Shown here: one piece after another, positions 37,616-48,664 of the stretch
Numbering within the stretch: the stretch's first letter is position 1
Layout of the letters: each line of letters begins with the position of its first letter
Assembly: GCF_003353055.1 (NCBI RefSeq)
Contig: NZ_QKWJ01000001.1
Location: 372,213-436,212 of the forward strand
Direction of reading: 5' to 3'
DNA from: Cupriavidus lacunae
Lineage (GTDB): Bacteria > Pseudomonadota > Gammaproteobacteria > Burkholderiales > Burkholderiaceae
Length of the DNA: 64,000 nt
The notes under the pieces: generated by a model
Database searches by the model: none
What the model saw: the letters and a program-made list of their open reading frames with translations, nothing else
What the model was told of the DNA's origin: nothing
Translations under genes and position numbers: made by a program

Positions 37616-38311
37616 ATGTCTGTAATTGCCGCCAACTTGCAAGCCGTTCACCAGCGCATCGCGGCGGCCACACAACAAGCCGGCAGACAGCCCGGGGACA
37701 TCGCCCTGCTGGCCGTTTCCAAGACCGTTTCCCCCGACCATATAAGGGCCGCATACGCCGCCGGACAGCTTGCCTTTGGCGAGAACTACGTCCAGGAAGG
37801 CGTCGACAAGATCGCGGCGCTGGCTGACCTGCGCAGCCACTTGCAATGGCATTTCATCGGCCCGCTGCAAAGCAACAAGACCCGCCTGGTGGCGGAGCAT
37901 TTCGACTGGGTGCACGCCGTCGACCGGCTCAAGATCGCCGAACGGCTGTCGGCCCAGCGCCCGGCCGGCATGGCGGCGCTGCAGGTCTGCATCCAGGTCA
38001 ATATCAGCGGCGAAGCCAGCAAGAGCGGCGTCGCGCTGGCGGAGGTCCCCGCGCTGGCACATGCCGTCGCCGCGCTGCCCGGCCTGCGGCTGCGCGGGCT
38101 GATGGCAATCCCCGAGCCCGAGGACGACCCCGCCGCGCAGCGCCGCCCGTTCGCGGCCATGCGCGCCATGCTGCAGGCGCTGTGCGCCGACGGCCTGGCG
38201 CTCGACACGCTGTCGATGGGCATGTCGGGCGACATGGAAGCCGCCATCGCCGAGGGCGCCACCCTGGTGCGGATCGGCACCGCCATCTTCGGCGCGCGCC
38301 AGTACCCGTAG
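37616..38311 (+). CDS. YggS family pyridoxal-phosphate homeostasis protein
   Basis: A 231-residue fold-type III PLP protein (PLPBP). The PLP lysine is K36 in LLAVSKTVSP; FGENYVQEGVDKI, WHFIGPLQSNKT and SMGMSGDMEAAI are the family signatures. These proteins buffer PLP and amino acid pools and have no known catalysis. It precedes proC by 57 bases, the widespread yggS-proC pairing, and lies divergent to pilT as in many beta- and gamma-proteobacteria. Confidence 0.93.
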   Translation: MSVIAANLQAVHQRIAAATQQAGRQPGDIALLAVSKTVSPDHIRAAYAAGQLAFGENYVQEGVDKIAALADLRSHLQWHFIGPLQSNKTRLVAEHFDWVHAVDRLKIAERLSAQRPAGMAALQVCIQVNISGEASKSGVALAEVPALAHAVAALPGLRLRGLMAIPEPEDDPAAQRRPFAAMRAMLQALCADGLALDTLSMGMSGDMEAAIAEGATLVRIGTAIFGARQYP

Positions 38312-38368
38312 CCCAGTCATTTCCCTGCAAGCCCAGTCCATTCCCTTCAAGCCCCCCAACAGATCCCC

Positions 38369-39205
38369 ATGCTCGATACCCTTACCTTTGGCTTTCTCGG
38401 CGGCGGCAATATGGCCACCGCGCTGATCGGCGGCCTGATCGCCCGCGGCGTGCCGGCCAGCTCGATTCGCGTGGTCGACCCCTTCCCCGAGGCCCGGCAG
38501 CGCCTGGCGCGCGACCTCGGCGTGCGTGCCGCCGGGGCGCCGGATGCCGCCTTCGGCGCCAGCGACGTGCTGGTGCTGGCGGTCAAGCCGCAGCAATTCC
38601 GCGACGCCGCGGCGCAACTGCTGCCGCACCTGCCGGCCACGGGCAAGGGCAACCTGGTGATCAGCGTGGCCGCCGGCATCCGCCTGCAGGACATGCAGCG
38701 CTGGCTGGACGGACGCATCCGCCTGGTGCGCGCGATGCCGAATACCCCGGCGCTGGCGGGCATGGGCATGACCGGGCTGGCCGCGCCGGCCGGGCTGTCG
38801 GCCGAAGACCGCGCGATTGCCGGCGCCGTGGCCGAGGCCGTCGGCAAATGCGTGTGGGTGGATGGGGATGAGCAGATCGATGCGGTCACCGCCATTTCCG
38901 GCAGCGGGCCGGCCTATGTCTTCTACTTTATCGAGGCGATGGAGCGCGCTGCCACTGAACTGGGGCTGACTGCGGAGCAAGGCCGCGAGCTGGCCGTGGA
39001 GACCTTCCGCGGCGCGGCTGCCCTGGCCGGGCAGTCGCCCGAGCCGGTGTCGACGCTGCGTGAGCGCGTGACTTCCAAGGGCGGCACCACCTATGCGGCG
39101 CTGACGGCGATGGAGGCTTCGGGTATCGGTGAGGCCTTCGTGCGTGCCATGCATGCCGCGGCGGCGCGGGGTAAGGAGATGGGGGCGGAGTTCGGGAAGG
39201 ATTGA
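38369..39205 (+). CDS. proC: Pyrroline-5-carboxylate reductase
   Basis: A 278-residue ProC that reduces pyrroline-5-carboxylate to proline with NAD(P)H. The Rossmann motif FGFLGGGNMATALIGGL is at residues 8-24; the C-terminal dimerisation and active site segment is AISGSGPAYVFYFIEAM and LRERVTSKGGTTYAAL. Length is typical. A palindromic repeat follows 22 bases after the stop. Confidence 0.96.
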   Translation: MLDTLTFGFLGGGNMATALIGGLIARGVPASSIRVVDPFPEARQRLARDLGVRAAGAPDAAFGASDVLVLAVKPQQFRDAAAQLLPHLPATGKGNLVISVAAGIRLQDMQRWLDGRIRLVRAMPNTPALAGMGMTGLAAPAGLSAEDRAIAGAVAEAVGKCVWVDGDEQIDAVTAISGSGPAYVFYFIEAMERAATELGLTAEQGRELAVETFRGAAALAGQSPEPVSTLRERVTSKGGTTYAALTAMEASGIGEAFVRAMHAAAARGKEMGAEFGKD

Positions 39206-39227
39206 GCACTGTCCTGCCCGACTGTCT

Positions 39228-39352
39228 TCTCCCCTCTCCCATTTATGGGAGAGGGGCGGGGGAGAGGGCAGGAGTCTCCACGGCGTGAGACGCTTCGATG
39301 CTTGCCACACGCCGGCCCTCTCCCCCGGCCCCTCCCCCGCTAGCGGGAGAGA
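39228..39352. repeat. CCCTCTCCC-type palindromic repeat pair (REP-like), long copy
   Basis: CTCCCCTCTCCCAT-TT-ATGGGAGAGGGG with a GGGGGAGAGGG block on the left, and CCCTCTCCCCC plus CTCCCCCGC-TA-GCGGGAGAG on the right, ~45 bases apart, repeating the arrangement at 32350-32471. It lies between proC and the insertion sequence, whose probable left end is ~60 bases away. Confidence 0.8.
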
Positions 39353-39491
39353 TGGAATGAACACCGCCCACTCCCTACCGCCAAGCCACGCCTCGGAGCG
39401 CCAAGAATGACAAGGGGCTCTCGCTTGACCGACGGCATCGATGTGCCAAAGTGAAAGTGCGATCTATCACTTGAGGTCGAGGAGAGCCCAA

Positions 39492-40514
39492 ATGAATGCT
39501 ATGACATATGGGCTGGACATTGCAAAGTCAGTGTTCCAGATGTACTGGGTCGACTCCGCTAGCGGGGAAATCCACAACCGTCGATTCCAACGCCGGGAGC
39601 TGATTGAGTTCCTGGCCAATTGCCCGGTAGGTAAGGTGGCGCTTGAGGCCTGTGGCGGCGCACACTGGTGGGCACGCAAGATCCAAAGTCTGGGCCATCG
39701 GCCCGTCCTGATTCACCCCGGCTACGTGCGTGCGTTCGTGCGCACCAACAAGACCGATGCGGCCGATGCACGGGCGATCTGGACCGCGGCCCAACAACCC
39801 GGCATGCCGGTTGTCCCCGTCAAGAGCGAAGAGCAGCAAGCCTTGTTGTCACTCCACCGGATTCGTGAAGGTCTGGTGCAGACGCGCACCAGAGAATGCA
39901 ATCAGTTGCGAGGATTATTGGGCGAGTATGGCCTGCACTTCGCCAAGGGGCGCAAAGCTCTGCTCGCCGAGCTACGGACCCGCCGGGCCGAGATCGAACA
40001 GGGCGTCCCCCCCACGCTGTTGCGCGCAATCGAGCGTCAACTGATGGCGTTGCGCCAACTCGAAGAACAGATCCAACTGATTGAGCGAGATATCACGGCG
40101 TGGCTCCAGTCCGAGCCTGCAGCGCAGACAGTCGAGGCAATTCCCGGCATCGGCCCCATGACTGCCACGGCCCTGGTGGCCACCATGGGTTCTGCCCAGG
40201 CCTTCCGCTCAGGCAGAGCCTTCGCGGCCAGCCTGGGTCTGGTTCCCACCCAATCCGGCACCGGCGGCAGCGTACATCTTGGCCATATCAGCAAACGGGG
40301 AGACTCCTATCTGCGACGACTGCTGATCCATGGCGCGCGCGTTGTCCTGACGCGCTCCAGGCGCCACCCGGCATGGGCCGAGGCTTTGCTGGCGCGACGA
40401 CCCACGAATGTGGTCATCGTGGCACTGGCCAACAAGATGGCCCGAGCGGCCTGGGCGCTGCTGGCCCACGGGCGCCAATACGACCCCAGCCATGTGAGCC
40501 AGCGACCAGCCTGA
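39492..40514 (+). CDS. IS110 family transposase (RuvC-like DEDD recombinase)
   Basis: A 340-residue transposase starting at ATG 39492 after GAGGAGAG. N-terminal RuvC-like DEDD residues: D in YGLDIAKSVF, E in LEACGGAHWW and the paired Asp in NKTDAADARAI. The C-terminal Tnp domain has IPGIGPMTATALVATMG (helix-hairpin-helix) and LGLVPTQSGTGGSVHLGHISKRGDSYLRRLL, including the serine used as nucleophile in this family. The frame is intact, so the element may still be active. IS110 recombinases act with an element-encoded bridge RNA. Confidence 0.93.
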   Translation: MNAMTYGLDIAKSVFQMYWVDSASGEIHNRRFQRRELIEFLANCPVGKVALEACGGAHWWARKIQSLGHRPVLIHPGYVRAFVRTNKTDAADARAIWTAAQQPGMPVVPVKSEEQQALLSLHRIREGLVQTRTRECNQLRGLLGEYGLHFAKGRKALLAELRTRRAEIEQGVPPTLLRAIERQLMALRQLEEQIQLIERDITAWLQSEPAAQTVEAIPGIGPMTATALVATMGSAQAFRSGRAFAASLGLVPTQSGTGGSVHLGHISKRGDSYLRRLLIHGARVVLTRSRRHPAWAEALLARRPTNVVIVALANKMARAAWALLAHGRQYDPSHVSQRPA

Positions 40515-40599
40515 ACGGCTCTGGGCCAGGCCGCTAGCGCGCCCCCTTAATCAACCCTTCACGGCTGCATAGGCGAGAAATGAGTCAAATGGCGAAATA

Positions 40600-40740
40600 G
40601 GTCGGACCGTGGGAACCCAAACCTGATGCTCCCCTTGGGCCTCAGAGCCCGCCAGAAGAGATGAGGACGTTCCCAGCTGCTTCCATTGAGGCCTGCGGTC
40701 AGCTCCGCACAAGGCCGGCTATAAGACCGCAGCCGATTCC
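40600..40740 (+). ncRNA. Candidate bridge RNA in the IS 3' non-coding end
   Basis: Downstream of the transposase two stem-loops can be drawn. TGGGAAC (40610-40616) pairs with GTTCCCA (40669-40675) around a 52-base loop that itself contains a GGGC/GCCC stem. CTGCGGTC (40693-40700) pairs with GACCGCAG (40725-40732) around a 24-base loop. Two successive large-loop hairpins match the target- and donor-binding loops of IS110 bridge RNAs, which IS1111-type elements carry at this end. Exact ends and pairing to the flanks are not established. Confidence 0.5.
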
Positions 40741-40821
40741 TACGACTCCACAAGACTCAAGCTTTGAACCTTTGCATCCGGGGCGGTGTTCATATAAGGG
40801 GAGCAAACCAGCGGAACTTAG

Positions 40822-41679
40822 TCACCGAATCGCATAAGCCACCGCCGTCCCCGCAAACACACAAGCCCCCAGCCAGTTGTTATGCCGGAACGCAGCAAAA
40901 CACCGCATCCGGTCCCGATCGCGAATCAGCGTGTAGTGATAACCGGCACACCCAGCCGCCGCCACCAGCCCCACCCAGTACGGCCACCCCAACCCCAGCA
41001 GCACCCCCGCCCACGCCATCAGCGCCAGGAACGCGACGTAGCAAAGCATGATCGCCGCCACGTCGAAACGCCCAAACGTAATGGCTGAAGTCTTCATCCC
41101 GATCAGCAGGTCGTCGTCGCGATCGACCATCGCATACGCCGTGTCATACGCCACCGCCCAGAACACATTGGCCAGCAACATCAGCCACGCCACCGGCGGC
41201 ACCTGGTCCTGGATCGCAGCAAACGCCATCGGAATGCCGAAGCCGAAGGCAATGCCAAGATAAGCCTGTGGAATCGCAAAGAAGCGCTTGAAGAACGGGT
41301 ACGTGCCCGCCACCACCGCCGCCACCACCGCCAGCCACTTGGTCAGCGCATTGAGCGGCAGCACCAGCGCAAAGGCCGCCAGCGCCAGCACCGCGGCCAC
41401 GGCCAGCGCTTCCCAGGGGGCGATCTTGCCCGCGGTCAGCGGTCGCTCTTTGGTGCGCTTGACGTGCTTGTCGAAGTCGCGGTCAGCCCAGTCGTTGATG
41501 GCGCAGCCGGCCGAGCGCATCAGGAAGGTCCCCGCCACGAAGATCCAGAACAGCCCCCACGCCGGCGGCCCGCCCGCGGCCATCCACATGGCCCACAGCG
41601 TCGGCCACAGCAGCAGCAGCGTGCCGATCGGCTTGTCGATGCGCACCAGGCGCGCGTAGAGGGAAAGGCGTTCAAGCAT
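40822..41679 (-). CDS. ubiA: 4-hydroxybenzoate polyprenyltransferase UbiA
   Basis: A 285-residue membrane prenyltransferase of ubiquinone synthesis with about nine helices. The start ATG 41679 ([20 protein letters not shown]) is preferred to an upstream in-frame start at 41739 because it matches the family N-terminus. The two Asp-rich motifs are [20 protein letters not shown] and [19 protein letters not shown], binding Mg-diphosphate. Its last codons lie ~20 bases from the IS right end, so the insertion just missed the gene. Confidence 0.95.
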   Translation of the reverse strand: MLERLSLYARLVRIDKPIGTLLLLWPTLWAMWMAAGGPPAWGLFWIFVAGTFLMRSAGCAINDWADRDFDKHVKRTKERPLTAGKIAPWEALAVAAVLALAAFALVLPLNALTKWLAVVAAVVAGTYPFFKRFFAIPQAYLGIAFGFGIPMAFAAIQDQVPPVAWLMLLANVFWAVAYDTAYAMVDRDDDLLIGMKTSAITFGRFDVAAIMLCYVAFLALMAWAGVLLGLGWPYWVGLVAAAGCAGYHYTLIRDRDRMRCFAAFRHNNWLGACVFAGTAVAYAIR

Positions 41680-41820
41680 GGGAGTCGGGGGCAACGGCGA
41701 GAGGGTCTGCACAGCGCGGATCCGGGAAGGAGGATTCAATGAAAACGCGCCGCAGCCCGGACGGTTGCGACGCGCAGTGCCGGCCGCCGGGTAGCGGCAG
41801 CCAGAGGTGACCAGCAGGCC

Positions 41821-42306
41821 TCAGGCCAGCATCGAGCGCAGCATCCACGCGGTCTTTTCATGCGTCTGCATGCGCTGGGTCAGCAGGTCGGCCGAGGGCT
41901 CGTCGCCGGCGGCGTCGATCACCGGGAAGATCGAGCGCGCGGTGCGCACCACGGCTTCCTGGCCTTCGACCAGCTTGCGGATCATGTCGGTGGCCTCGGG
42001 CACGCCCTCTTCCTCCGCGATCGACGACAGGCGCGCGTATTCCTTGTAGGTGCCCGGTGCCGGGTAGCCCAGCGCGCGGATACGCTCGGCGATCGAGTCC
42101 ACGGCGAGCGCCAGTTCGGTGTACTGGGTCTCGAACATCAGATGCAGCGTATTGAACATGGGACCCGTCACGTTCCAGTGGAAGTTATGGGTCTTGAGGT
42201 AGAGGGTGTAGGTGTCTGCCAGCAGCTTGGACAGGCCTTCCGCGATCTTCTTGCGGTCCTTGTCGGAAATACCGATATTCACGCTCATCTCATTCTTCTT
42301 TGCCAT
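41821..42306 (-). CDS. dps: Dps family DNA-binding ferritin-like protein
   Basis: A 161-residue Dps. ATG 42306 ([18 protein letters not shown]) is chosen over the 34-codon extension. The inter-subunit ferroxidase site is visible: [20 protein letters not shown] (His, His and Asp/Glu ligands) and [12 protein letters not shown]. Dps stores iron, removes peroxide and coats DNA in starvation. The Lys-rich N-terminus is the expected DNA contact. It lies downstream of oxyR on the same strand, separated by 436 bases. Confidence 0.93.
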   Translation of the reverse strand: MAKKNEMSVNIGISDKDRKKIAEGLSKLLADTYTLYLKTHNFHWNVTGPMFNTLHLMFETQYTELALAVDSIAERIRALGYPAPGTYKEYARLSSIAEEEGVPEATDMIRKLVEGQEAVVRTARSIFPVIDAAGDEPSADLLTQRMQTHEKTAWMLRSMLA

Positions 42307-42391
42307 GGTAGGTACGCTCCGTTCTGGTAAAGCCACGAGGGGCGCCGCCGGGCCCTTCATGGATCTGGGGCCGGGCGGCGCGGTACCTCGC

Positions 42392-42421
42392 ATTATTGCA
42401 TCAGCCAACGATCCGGGCCAA
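42392..42421 (-). promoter_or_regulatory. Candidate promoter of dps
   Basis: On the minus strand TTGGCC (42421-42416) and the A+T-rich hexamer CAATAA or AATAAT (to 42392) are 17-18 bases apart, about 85 bases before the dps ATG. Plausible sigma-70 spacing; no experimental support. Confidence 0.35.
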
Positions 42422-42579
42422 ACCCGGGGCCGTCTTGGCGTATATCAGGGCCGCGCCAGGTTGCCGCTTACTTCAAGTTCATAGCCGACCCTGCAGCATC
42501 TTGTCGGGTGAGAAGCCGATGCCCGGCGCGATATTGGCCAGATTCATCGCCACCTGCTCGACCTCGGCATACCTATGCG

Positions 42580-42594
42580 TTAGGTCAAATCTAT
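42580..42594 (-). promoter_or_regulatory. OxyR-like half site upstream of dps
   Basis: Minus strand ATAGATTTGACCTAA matches the E. coli OxyR half-site ATAGntnnnanCTAT at every fixed position but the last. The expected second half-site seven bases further on is poor. It is ~275 bases from the dps start and ~150 from oxyR's end, so relevance is uncertain. Confidence 0.25.
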
Positions 42595-42681
42595 CTGGGA
42601 TTTCTGCAACTTATCGCGGCGAATAGTGACCGCCCGAAGACAGCATTCCTGAAATGCCCCATTGCGGGGCCAGGAATGACA

Positions 42682-42712
42682 ACGGCCGCAGCGGAATCTC
42701 CGGTGCGGCCGT
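42682..42712 (-). terminator. Hairpin after oxyR, probable transcription terminator
   Basis: ACGGCCGCA and TGCGGCCGT pair perfectly, enclosing CGGA/TCCG, for a stem of about 13 pairs 31 bases after the oxyR stop. There is no strong T run after it, so efficiency is uncertain. Confidence 0.55.
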
Positions 42713-42742
42713 GGGAATTGCCGTTACTGCGGGGCAGGAAGA

Positions 42743-43693
42743 TCAGGCCGCTTCGGCCAGCTCCTTGGCGTCGAGCTTGCGCACGCCAGCCAGCTCGCAC
42801 GCGGCCACGGCGTTGGCCAGCGCTTCCATCGCGGGCAGCCGGGTAAAGCTCTTGCGCCAGGCCAGCACCACGCGCCGGTCGGGCACCGGGTCGGCGAACG
42901 GCACATAGGACAGCATGTCGCCCTTGGCCTTCAGGTCAGGCACCGAGGTGCGCGGCAGCACAGTGATGCCGACCCCGCTGGCCACCATATGGCGGATGGT
43001 TTCCAGCGACGAGCCCTCGAAGGTCTTCTGGATGCCGTCGGCCGCCTGCGAGAAGCGCGACAGCTCCGGGCACACGCCCAGCACATGGTCGCGGAAGCAG
43101 TGCCCGCTGCCCAGCAGCAGCATGGTCTGCCGCTTCAGTTCATCGGGGGCGATGGCGTGCGCCTGCGCCAGCTGGTGGCCGCGCGGCACGGCGACGACAA
43201 ACGGTTCGTCGTAAAGCGGGCGCACGGTCAGGCCCGAATCCGGGAACGGCTCGGCCATCACCGCGCAGTCGATCTCACCCTGCTTGAGCAGCTCGATCAG
43301 CTTGTGGGTGTAGTTCTCCTGCAGCATCAGCGGCATCTGCGGCACGGTCTCGATCATCTGCTTGACCAGCGACGGCAGCAGGTACGGCCCGATGGTGTAG
43401 ATCACGCCCACGCGCAGCGGCCCGGCGAGCGGGTCCTTGCCCTGCTTGGCGATCTCGCGGATGGCCATGGTCTGTTCGAGCACGCGCTGGGCCTGCGCCA
43501 CGATCTGCTCGCCGACCGACGTCACCGACACCTCGGAGGTGCCGCGCTCGAATATCTGCACGTTGAGTTCGTCTTCCAGCTTCTTGATCGCGACCGACAG
43601 CGTCGGCTGCGACACGAAGCAGGCTTCGGCGGCCCGGCCGAAATGGCGCTCGCGCGCCACGGCGACGATGTACTTGAGTTCGGTGAGCGTCAT
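42743..43693 (-). CDS. oxyR: Hydrogen peroxide sensor/regulator OxyR (LysR family)
   Basis: A 316-residue LysR regulator. The HTH is at residues ~2-60 (ELKYIVAVARERHFGRAAEACFVSQPTLSVAIKKL). The redox pair is complete, C199 and C208 in GSGHCFRDHVLGVCPE, at the same numbers as in E. coli OxyR, which distinguishes it from generic LysR proteins. Oxidation by H2O2 forms the disulfide and switches on peroxide defence genes; dps next door is a typical target. It is followed by recG upstream on the same strand, 134 bases away. Confidence 0.95.
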   Translation of the reverse strand: MTLTELKYIVAVARERHFGRAAEACFVSQPTLSVAIKKLEDELNVQIFERGTSEVSVTSVGEQIVAQAQRVLEQTMAIREIAKQGKDPLAGPLRVGVIYTIGPYLLPSLVKQMIETVPQMPLMLQENYTHKLIELLKQGEIDCAVMAEPFPDSGLTVRPLYDEPFVVAVPRGHQLAQAHAIAPDELKRQTMLLLGSGHCFRDHVLGVCPELSRFSQAADGIQKTFEGSSLETIRHMVASGVGITVLPRTSVPDLKAKGDMLSYVPFADPVPDRRVVLAWRKSFTRLPAMEALANAVAACELAGVRKLDAKELAEAA

Positions 43694-43827
43694 GACTTAT
43701 CAATTTGCGGTAGGCGATAGATTTTACCTTCGATTGCCGCTTCTGTCAGAGCGCCGGCCCGAATTGACCACCTGGCGCCGGCGCTTGCGCTGGATGGCGC
43801 ACATCCCATCGAAAAACCGGCCTGCCA

Positions 43828-46008
43828 TCAGGCTTTGAGGTAATGCTCGCGCCCGCCCAGCCAGCGCGACAAGTGCGCTTCCACCGCTTCCGGGTAACGC
43901 GCCAGCATCAGTTCGGCCGCCTCTTGCGCGTATTCCACCAGCCACGCATCGGTCTGCAGGTCGGCAAAGCGCAACATGGCTTCGCCCGACTGGCGCGCGC
44001 CCAGGAACTCGCCGGGGCCGCGGATCTCCAGGTCGCGCCGGGCGATCTCGAAGCCGTCGGTGGTCTCGCGCATAGTCGCCAGGCGCTCGCGCGCGGTGCG
44101 CGACAGCGGCGCCTGGTACATCAGCAGGCAGACCGATTCGGCGCTGCCCCGCCCCACCCGGCCGCGCAACTGGTGCAGCTGCGCCAGGCCGAAGCGCTCG
44201 GCATGCTCGATCACCATCAGGGAGGCATTGGGCACGTCCACGCCCACTTCGATCACGGTGGTAGCCACCAGCACCTGCATGCGGTTGGCGCTGAAGTCAT
44301 CCATCACCGATGCCTTCTCGGCCGGCGGCAGGCGTCCGTGCACCAGGCCCACGCGCAGGTCCGGCAGCGCGGCGACAAGCGTTTCATAGGTTTCCACCGC
44401 GGTCTGCAGCTGCAGCGCCTCGCTTTCCTCGATCAGCGGGCAGACCCAGTAGACCTGGCGGCCTTCGGCGGCGGCGTGATGGATGCGTCCGATCACTTCG
44501 TCGCGCCGCTCGTCGTTGACCAGGCGCGTGACGATGGGGGTGCGGCCCGGCGGCAATTCATCGATCACCGACACATCCAGGTCGGCGTAGTAAGTCATGG
44601 CCAGCGTGCGCGGGATCGGCGTGGCCGACATCATCAGCTGGTGCGGCACGGCCTCGGCCGCGGGCACCGCTGCATCGACGGCACCAGCCTTGCCGCGCAG
44701 CGCCAGCCGCTGCGCCACGCCGAAGCGGTGCTGCTCGTCGACCACCGACAGCCCCAGCTTCGCAAAGCGCACGGTGTCCTGGATCAGCGCATGGGTGCCG
44801 ATCACCAGCTGCGCCTCGCCCGATTCCACGCGCGCCACGGCCTCGCGCTTCTCGCGCGCCTTCTGGCTGCCGGCCAGCCACGCCACCGGCACGCCCAGCG
44901 GCTCCAGCCACGCGGACAGCTTGCGGTAGTGCTGCTCGGCCAGGATTTCGGTGGGCGCCATCAGCGCGGCCTGGTAGCCGGCATCAATGGCCTGGCAGGC
45001 CGCCAGCGCGGCGACGATGGTCTTGCCGCTGCCCACATCGCCCTGCAGCAGCCGGTGCATCGGGTGCGGGCGCGTCATGTCGGCGGCGATCTCTTCGACC
45101 ACGCGCTGCTGCGCACCGGTCAGCCGGAACGGCAATGCGGCCAGGAAACGCGTGAGCAACCCGCCCTCGCGGCGCGGCATGGTCGGCGCATTTTTTTCGC
45201 GCCGCGCCGCGTGCGCGCGCCGCAGCGAAATCTGCTGCGCCAGCAGCTCGTCGAACTTGATGCGCTGCCAGGCCGGGTGCGAGCGGTCGGCCAGCGCGGC
45301 CTCGCTCTCCTGCGGCGGGGGCGCGTGCAGCAGCCGCAGGCACTCGGCCAGCGGGCGCAGATGCAGGCGTGCCAGCGGCCCCTCCAGCAACGCCTGCGGC
45401 AGCGTCTCGGGCATGGGTGTGCGCGACAGCGTGCCGCCGATGGCCTTGCGCAGGTAGGCTTGCGGAATGCCAGCGGTGGACGGATACACCGGTGTCAGGC
45501 GATCCGGCAGCGCTTCGCCAGGCACTACCGGACGCACCGTCGGATGGACCATCTCGGCGCCGAAGAAGCCGCCGCGCACCTCGCCGCGCACGCGCAGCCG
45601 CACGCCCTCGGCCATCTGCTTGGTCTGGCTGCCGTAGAAGTTCAGGAAGCGCAGCGTCAGCTCGCCGCTGTCGTCGGCAATCTTGACCACCAGCTGGCGG
45701 CGCGGGCGGAACGTGACTTCGTTGGAGATGACCTCGCCTTCGACCTGCGCCGGCAGCCCAAGCCCGGCGCGGTGGATCGCCTCGGCGATCGGCGCCAGCG
45801 TGGTCTCGTCCTCGTAGCGCATCGGCAGGTGCAGCACCAGGTCGACGGGACGGCGCAGGCCGAGCTTGGCCAGCCGGGCGGCCGCGGTAGACGTGCCGGA
45901 GGCCGCGGCCTTGCCCCTGGCAACGCCGGCCTTGCCGCGCGCGGGCGCCGCCGTGTCCTTGGCGGCGTCGGCGGAGTCGTGGATCGGTTCAGCGGCGGTT
46001 CCGGGCAT
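43828..46008 (-). CDS. recG: ATP-dependent DNA helicase RecG
   Basis: A 726-residue helicase that reverses stalled forks and processes branched DNA. ATG 46008 is preferred to the TTG two codons upstream. After an Ala-rich N-terminal stretch comes the wedge (OB) domain (LHLPMRYEDETTLAPI), then SF2 motifs: LLQGDVGSGKTIVAALAA (I), VVDEQHRFGVAQR (II, DEQH), MMSATPIPRTLA (III), and LVATTVIEVGVDVPNASLMV and QLRGRVGRG (V, VI). oxyR follows 134 bases downstream. It is divergent from queA. Confidence 0.95.
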   Translation of the reverse strand: MPGTAAEPIHDSADAAKDTAAPARGKAGVARGKAAASGTSTAAARLAKLGLRRPVDLVLHLPMRYEDETTLAPIAEAIHRAGLGLPAQVEGEVISNEVTFRPRRQLVVKIADDSGELTLRFLNFYGSQTKQMAEGVRLRVRGEVRGGFFGAEMVHPTVRPVVPGEALPDRLTPVYPSTAGIPQAYLRKAIGGTLSRTPMPETLPQALLEGPLARLHLRPLAECLRLLHAPPPQESEAALADRSHPAWQRIKFDELLAQQISLRRAHAARREKNAPTMPRREGGLLTRFLAALPFRLTGAQQRVVEEIAADMTRPHPMHRLLQGDVGSGKTIVAALAACQAIDAGYQAALMAPTEILAEQHYRKLSAWLEPLGVPVAWLAGSQKAREKREAVARVESGEAQLVIGTHALIQDTVRFAKLGLSVVDEQHRFGVAQRLALRGKAGAVDAAVPAAEAVPHQLMMSATPIPRTLAMTYYADLDVSVIDELPPGRTPIVTRLVNDERRDEVIGRIHHAAAEGRQVYWVCPLIEESEALQLQTAVETYETLVAALPDLRVGLVHGRLPPAEKASVMDDFSANRMQVLVATTVIEVGVDVPNASLMVIEHAERFGLAQLHQLRGRVGRGSAESVCLLMYQAPLSRTARERLATMRETTDGFEIARRDLEIRGPGEFLGARQSGEAMLRFADLQTDAWLVEYAQEAAELMLARYPEAVEAHLSRWLGGREHYLKA

Positions 46009-46213
46009 CGGCAAAAAATAATCAGCAATCGCTGCGGTTCAGCATGGGTGGCTGGCGCGGCACTGGCGAATAGCCGGTATCACACCTGGCCCGGCGGCAA
46101 GCGCGCCCGTGGCCTTACAATATCGGATTCGCCGATTGTACCCATGCCGGCTGCCACCACGGGCAGCGGAGTGCCGTTTTGTGCCCCGCTCCGGCCTGCC
46201 CGCCCTTCCCAAG

Positions 46214-48430
<2,217 letters not shown>

Positions 48431-48431
<1 letters not shown>

Positions 48432-48468
48432 CCACCCGGGCGGCGCGAACTTTTGCGCCGCCGGTGGT
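48431..48468 (+). terminator. Hairpin after tgt
   Basis: ACCACCcggGCGGCGC-gaactttt-GCGCCGCcggTGGT gives a long GC-rich stem immediately at the tgt stop. There is no following T run, so it may be a weak terminator or an RNA-stabilising structure between tgt and yajC. Confidence 0.45.
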
Positions 48469-48664
48469 CGAATAGCCGGATCATCCCCGGGGCGGCCAGC
48501 GATCTGGCCGGCGGGCTGTAGCAGCCGGGCCATGCCGGCTCTGCCGCAAGTCGCCCCGAACGCACCCGAACAAACCCGAATTGCGCCCTAGAATGCGAAA
48601 GGCGGGCGGAGTGCGAATGGTAGAATGTTCGATTAATTGACTGACTTTGTGACGGAGAATCAAC

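Larger units (their letters stand above)
39412..40801 (+). mobile_element. IS110-family element, IS1111-type, ~1.39 kb (ends approximate)
   Basis: One DEDD transposase gene, a short 5' flank (~80 bases) and a long 3' non-coding end (~285 bases) define the element. Sub-terminal inverted repeats are suggested by GATG-TG-CCAAAG (39440-39450) and the reverse complement of CCTTTGCATC (40769-40778), each ~20 bases inside AAGGGG copies at 39412-39417 and 40796-40801 that could be the target core. A long 3' non-coding region and internal repeats are typical of the IS1111 subgroup. The boundaries are by eye. Confidence 0.7.
42307..42742. other. Intergenic region between oxyR and dps
   Basis: No gene found in this 436-base stretch. 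It contains the oxyR terminator-like hairpin (42682-42712), a small GCCCC-attgC-GGGGC hairpin near 42655, an OxyR-like half-site (42580-42594) and a promoter-like pair for dps (42392-42421). It is richer in A+T than its neighbours between about 42570 and 42660. Confidence 0.5.
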
